A stretch of 8,800 nucleotides of DNA from Oscillospiraceae bacterium. Lineage in GTDB: Bacteria > Bacillota > Clostridia > Oscillospirales > Oscillospiraceae. The position numbers and the translations under genes were made by a program. This document shows positions 6,269 through 8,800 of the stretch, one piece after another. Location: contig JAFVWG010000165.1 in NCBI GenBank assembly GCA_017501805.1, positions 1 to 8,800 on the forward strand. The letters run 5' to 3'. How positions within the stretch are numbered: the stretch's first letter is position 1; each line of letters begins with the position of its first letter. Below the pieces are notes generated by a model. The model worked only from the letters and a program-made list of their open reading frames with translations, made no database searches and was not told the origin of the DNA.

Positions 6269-6324
6269 GATCCGTGAGCGAAACGGATCGGCTGCAGCGG
6301 GACGGGGCTGCATCCGGACGGATC
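6269..6324 (+). other. Structured segment of the RNase J mRNA leader
   Basis: GATCCGT (6269-6275) can pair with ACGGATC at 6283-6289 to form a local hairpin. It can equally pair with an identical copy at 6318-6324, which would enclose the internal hairpin TGCAGC/GCTGCA (6293-6298 with 6307-6312). The two folds exclude each other. The segment is GC-rich, lies only in transcripts from P1, and has no terminator. Decay enzymes such as RNase E control their own mRNA through a leader structure, so autoregulation is a reasonable but untested idea. Confidence 0.45.
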
Positions 6325-6349
6325 GCGCACGGCATTTGTCTTGTTGTTT

Positions 6350-6379
6350 TTGATATTTACATCAACTTTTTGATATAAA
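6350..6379 (+). promoter_or_regulatory. Proximal promoter P2 of the RNase J operon
   Basis: A -35 TTGATA (6350-6355) with an 18-bp spacer precedes a -10 TATAAA (6374-6379), with TG one base ahead of the -10 (6371-6372). Transcription should start near 6386, leaving a short leader of about 34 nt. The promoter is embedded in a 10-bp direct repeat (TTTTTGATAT at 6347-6356 and 6367-6376). Confidence 0.6.
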
Positions 6380-6400
6380 AAACGGCTTTTTCCATCGAAC

Positions 6401-6409
6401 AGAAAGGAG
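6401..6409 (+). promoter_or_regulatory. Strong ribosome binding site of the RNase J gene
   Basis: AGAAAGGAG is almost a full complement of the 16S 3' end and lies 10 nt before the TTG at 6420-6422. It decides this non-AUG start, since the reading frame gives the expected RNase J N-terminus immediately afterwards. Confidence 0.85.
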
Positions 6410-6419
6410 TTTTGTCACT

Positions 6420-8075
6420 TTGGCAAATAAATTGAAAATTATGCCGCTCGGCGGTCTCAACGAGATCGGCAAAAACATTATGGTTTTTGAGTACGGCAGA
6501 GATATCATCATCGTCGACTGCGGTGTCGGCTTCCCCGAGGATGATATGTACGGCATCGATCTGGTCATTCCGGATTTCAGCTATCTTGCCGAGAATCGCG
6601 ATCGCATCCGCGGACTGTTTCTGACGCACGGACACGAAGACCACATCGGCGCCGTGCCCTACGCGATGCGCGAGTTCCGCGCCCCCATCCACGCCACGCG
6701 GCTCACCGCGGGACTGGTGCACCTCAAGCTGGAGGAACACGGTCTGGCAAAGAGCGTCAAGCTCTATACCCACGAGGCGGGCGACACGGTGCAGGCCGGC
6801 TGCTTCCAGGTGGAGTTCATCCGCGTGAACCACTCCATCGCGGACGCGGTCGCGTTCGCCATCCATACCCCGATCGGCACGGTGCTGATGACGGGCGACT
6901 TCAAGATCGACGCCGCCGCTCCGAGCGGAATGATCGACCTCGGACGCATCGGTCAGCTCGGCAAGGAGGGCGTTCTGGCGCTGCTGTGCGACTCCACCAA
7001 CGTGGAAAATCCCGGCTACTCCTCGTCCGAGCAGTCCGTCGCCGAGGGCTTCGACCGCCAGTTCAAGGGCTGCTCCCAGCGCATCATCGTCACCACCTTC
7101 GCCTCGAACGCCTACCGCCTGCAGAGCCTCTTCAACGTCGCGCACCGCTACGGCAGAAAGGTCGCCGTGACCGGGCGCAACATCGAAAACGTGCTCAAGG
7201 TCTCGATGGACCTCGGCTATCTCAAGGTCCCGCAGGGGACGCTCGTGGATATCAGCGAGATCAAAAACCTGCCGAAAAACAAGGTCGTCATCGTCTCCAC
7301 CGGCTCTCAGGGCGAGAATATGTCCGCGCTCTACCGCATCGCGTTTTCGATGCACAAGCAGGTGGAGCTGCAGCCGGGCGACCGTGTCATCATTTCGGCG
7401 TCGGCGATCCCCGGAAACGAAAAATCCATCAGCAAGATCATCAACAACCTCTATCTCAAGGGTGCTGACGTGGTCTATGATAAATCCTCGGCCCTGCATG
7501 CCTCCGGACACGCCTGTCAGGAGGAGCTGAAGATCCTGCACGGACTGGTAAAGCCCAGATTCTTCTTCCCCGTCCACGGCGAACAGCGCCATCTGCACGC
7601 CCACTCCACGCTGGCACAGCAGATGGGACTGCAGCCGAAAAATATTTTCATCCCCGATATCGGACAGGTTTACGAGCTGACGCGCACCACCTGCAAGCTC
7701 AACGGCAGCGTCCCGGCGGGCAAACTGCTCGTGGACGGCTCCGGCGTGGGCGATGTGGGCAACGTCGTGCTGGGCGACCGCCGCCATCTGGCGCAGGACG
7801 GTATGCTCGTCGTCATCATCAACCTCTCCGCAGAGGATCGCAGCATCATCACAGGACCCGAGATCATCACGCGCGGCTTCGTCTATGTCAAGGAGTCCGA
7901 GAAGCTGATCGAGGAGCTCTGCACGATCGCCGCCTTCGCCGTCCAGTCGTGCCGCAAGCGCCGTATCCGTGACCTCAGCGCCATCCGTATGGCGGTGAAG
8001 AACGATGTCTCGAACTATCTCTACAGAACGAGCAAGCGCAACCCGATGGTCCTGCCCGTCCTCAACGAGGTGTGA
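6420..8075 (+). CDS. rnj: Ribonuclease J
   Basis: This metallo-beta-lactamase/beta-CASP ribonuclease combines 5'-3' exonuclease and endonuclease activity and is the main RNA decay and rRNA-processing enzyme where RNase E is absent. The 551 residues match Bacillus RNase J1 (about 555). The zinc-binding motif THGHEDHIGAVPY starts at T69 (H70, H72, D74, H75). Further ligands are H138 in RVNHS and D160/D164 in TGDFKID. The beta-CASP insert spans about 180-370 with CDSTN (190-194), TGSQGE (294-299) and SGHACQEELK (362-371). The last metal histidine is H386 in FPVHGE, and the C-terminal domain follows from about 440. The stretch often written FASNxHR reads FASNAYR here (227-233). The start is TTG with a strong ribosome binding site. 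Two promoters precede it, and a CinA-domain gene follows after 2 nt. Bacillus has two paralogues; only one is seen here. Confidence 0.96.
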   Translation: MANKLKIMPLGGLNEIGKNIMVFEYGRDIIIVDCGVGFPEDDMYGIDLVIPDFSYLAENRDRIRGLFLTHGHEDHIGAVPYAMREFRAPIHATRLTAGLVHLKLEEHGLAKSVKLYTHEAGDTVQAGCFQVEFIRVNHSIADAVAFAIHTPIGTVLMTGDFKIDAAAPSGMIDLGRIGQLGKEGVLALLCDSTNVENPGYSSSEQSVAEGFDRQFKGCSQRIIVTTFASNAYRLQSLFNVAHRYGRKVAVTGRNIENVLKVSMDLGYLKVPQGTLVDISEIKNLPKNKVVIVSTGSQGENMSALYRIAFSMHKQVELQPGDRVIISASAIPGNEKSISKIINNLYLKGADVVYDKSSALHASGHACQEELKILHGLVKPRFFFPVHGEQRHLHAHSTLAQQMGLQPKNIFIPDIGQVYELTRTTCKLNGSVPAGKLLVDGSGVGDVGNVVLGDRRHLAQDGMLVVIINLSAEDRSIITGPEIITRGFVYVKESEKLIEELCTIAAFAVQSCRKRRIRDLSAIRMAVKNDVSNYLYRTSKRNPMVLPVLNEV

Positions 8076-8077
8076 GT

Positions 8078-8560
8078 ATGAACGATGTCTCTGTGCTTGC
8101 ACGGCAGGTCGTGCAGGCACTTCGTGAGAAACAGAAAACGCTCTCCGTTATGGAGAGCTGTACCGGAGGACTCCTCTCGTCGCTTCTGACGGACGTTGAA
8201 GGCGCGTCCGAGGTTTTCCCCTGCGGCTATGTCACCTATTCCAATGCCGCCAAACTGGCGGCAGGCGTGGACGCGGAGGTGCTCGCGCAAAGCGGGGTCT
8301 ACAGCGCTCCCTGTGCCGAGGCAATGGCGCGCGCCGCAAAGGCTGCGGCTCAGACAGACTGCGCCGTCGGCGTCACCGGCACACTCGGAAGACGCGATCC
8401 CGCAAACGCGGACAGCCTCCCGGGCGAGGTTTTCTTCTGCCTCCTCTGCGGCGAAACGGTCGCCGAAGGGCGGCTCACGCTGGATGCCGCCCTCCCCCGC
8501 CCGCAGGCCAAGCTCCGCACCGCCGAATCCGTCCTCACCCGCCTTGCCGCCATCCTGTAA
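8078..8560 (+). CDS. CinA C-terminal-domain (PncC-like) protein
   Basis: The family includes nicotinamide-nucleotide amidohydrolase (PncC), which deamidates NMN to NaMN in pyridine nucleotide recycling. This 160-residue protein is the stand-alone CinA C-terminal domain, without the N-terminal molybdopterin-binding-like domain of full CinA. The catalytic region is SVMESCTGG (23-31, likely nucleophile S27), followed by GYVTYSN (50-56) and GVTGTLG (98-104). The loop after GVTG lacks the classical GPxGG...KPVG. It reads GRRDPANADSLPGEV (104-118), which I recall from a CinA subgroup, so activity on NMN is inferred with less certainty. The ATG at 8078 has GAGG 7 nt upstream, whereas a GTG at 8072 would leave 1 nt; the ATG is preferred. 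It lies 2 nt after the RNase J stop, so the two are almost certainly co-transcribed. A terminator follows 6 nt after its stop. Confidence 0.85.
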   Translation: MNDVSVLARQVVQALREKQKTLSVMESCTGGLLSSLLTDVEGASEVFPCGYVTYSNAAKLAAGVDAEVLAQSGVYSAPCAEAMARAAKAAAQTDCAVGVTGTLGRRDPANADSLPGEVFFCLLCGETVAEGRLTLDAALPRPQAKLRTAESVLTRLAAIL

Positions 8561-8566
8561 AATCAG

Positions 8567-8594
8567 CGGCTCCCTCACGTGAGGGAGCCGTTTT
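8567..8594 (+). terminator. Terminator of the RNase J-CinA operon
   Basis: A perfect 24-nt palindrome (CGGCTCCCTCAC/GTGAGGGAGCCG, 8567-8590) is followed by TTTT. It begins 6 nt after the stop codon at 8558-8560. The T tract is short, and the complementary side also carries TTTT, so weak two-way termination is possible. Confidence 0.8.
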
Positions 8595-8619
8595 CCATCC
8601 GCAAGTACATTCCCCGCTT

Positions 8620-8674
8620 CTTGCCTCTCCCAATGGGAGAGGCGACCGAGCGCAGCAAGGTCGGAAAGGGCAAG
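8620..8674. repeat. Intergenic multi-hairpin repeat-like element
   Basis: Nested inverted repeats are visible. The outer pair is CTTGCC (8620-8625) with GGCAAG (8669-8674). One inner choice is GCCTCTCCC/GGGAGAGGC (8623-8631 with 8635-8643), and a second is GACC/GGTC (8644-8647 with 8659-8662). The string GGGAGAGGCGACCGAGCGCAG resembles, from memory, short elements repeated between genes in gut Clostridia such as Faecalibacterium. It has no T tract and no reading frame of note. The rest of 8561-8727 holds only the two terminators. Confidence 0.4.
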
Positions 8675-8694
8675 CCCCCGTCCGTGTCAACAAG

Positions 8695-8724
8695 AAAAAG
8701 CTCCTTCCGTTCGGAAGGAGCTTT
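8695..8724 (-). terminator. Terminator of the right-hand minus-strand gene
   Basis: A perfect 13-bp stem (AAAGCTCCTTCCG at 8697-8709 with 8712-8724) has a 2-nt nominal loop. On the minus strand it ends in TTTTT (8695-8699). It begins 3 nt past the stop codon of the partial gene at 8728-8800, which fixes its direction. Confidence 0.85.
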
Positions 8725-8727
8725 CTG

Positions 8728-8800
8728 TTACGCTTTCTGCTGTTTTCTCCAGACAACAAAGGAACTCACTAGCATTGCGAGCGCGCCGATCACAAGATAC
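8728..8800 (-). CDS. C-terminal end of a membrane-anchored protein (partial)
   Basis: Only the last 23 residues are visible. The tail YLVIGALAMLVSSFVVW is a single hydrophobic span, followed by the basic end RKQQKA and a TAA stop at 8728-8730. A hydrophobic helix closed by positive residues at the extreme C-terminus is typical of tail-anchored or LPxTG/sortase-type surface proteins, but the sorting motif, if present, lies outside the window. It could also be the last helix of a multi-pass protein. A clear terminator follows 3 nt after the stop. Confidence 0.6.
   Translation of the reverse strand, partial: YLVIGALAMLVSSFVVWRKQQKA

Noticed and set aside
6357..8120. A 587-codon open frame on the minus strand across the RNase J gene
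   Set aside because: Its translation is His/Asp/Arg-rich without motifs and mirrors the GC-rich third positions of the real gene. The plus-strand frame has all RNase J motifs and a strong ribosome binding site.

Overview
The window looks like a chromosomal housekeeping segment from a GC-rich member of the Clostridia (Bacillota), most likely an Oscillospiraceae/Ruminococcaceae-type gut anaerobe. The evidence is the gene order gdpP-rplI-dnaB (conserved in Bacillota), the tilS-hpt pair, an RNase J instead of RNase E, strong GGAGG-type ribosome binding sites, GC-rich third codon positions, and short interspersed palindromes of a kind I remember from gut Clostridia. The taxonomic call is inference.

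Layout. At the left edge is the start of a small minus-strand gene (1-96). It is preceded by a structured leader of about 165 nt with its own extended -10 promoter and an intrinsic terminator placed directly before the ribosome binding site (112-309). A palindromic repeat (316-336) separates this from the terminator (388-419) of a five-gene minus-strand operon. The operon starts at a consensus promoter (6146-6174) and runs gdpP (c-di-AMP phosphodiesterase) > rplI (ribosomal protein bL9) > dnaB (replicative helicase) > tilS (tRNA-Ile lysidine synthetase) > hpt (hypoxanthine phosphoribosyltransferase). Gaps are 17-18 nt, and the last two junctions overlap by 11 and 4 nt.

Divergently, two tandem plus-strand promoters and a structured leader (6211-6419) drive an RNase J gene that starts at TTG. 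Two nt after its stop comes a CinA C-terminal-domain (PncC-like) gene, then a perfect 12-bp terminator hairpin. A second repeat-like palindromic element (8620-8674) and a minus-strand terminator (8695-8724) follow. The window ends inside the C-terminus of a membrane-anchored protein encoded on the minus strand.

How the parts fit: the two divergent units cover second-messenger turnover, ribosome assembly, chromosome replication, tRNA decoding and purine salvage on one side, and mRNA decay plus nucleotide repair on the other. None of the protein genes is an exotic system. The most interesting element is the minus-strand leader RNA at about 112-275. It has a perfect 12-bp closing stem, a long internal rod, an alternative internal pairing, and a 10-bp pairing that excludes the terminator, so it behaves on paper like a riboswitch or attenuator. 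I could not assign it to any class I know.
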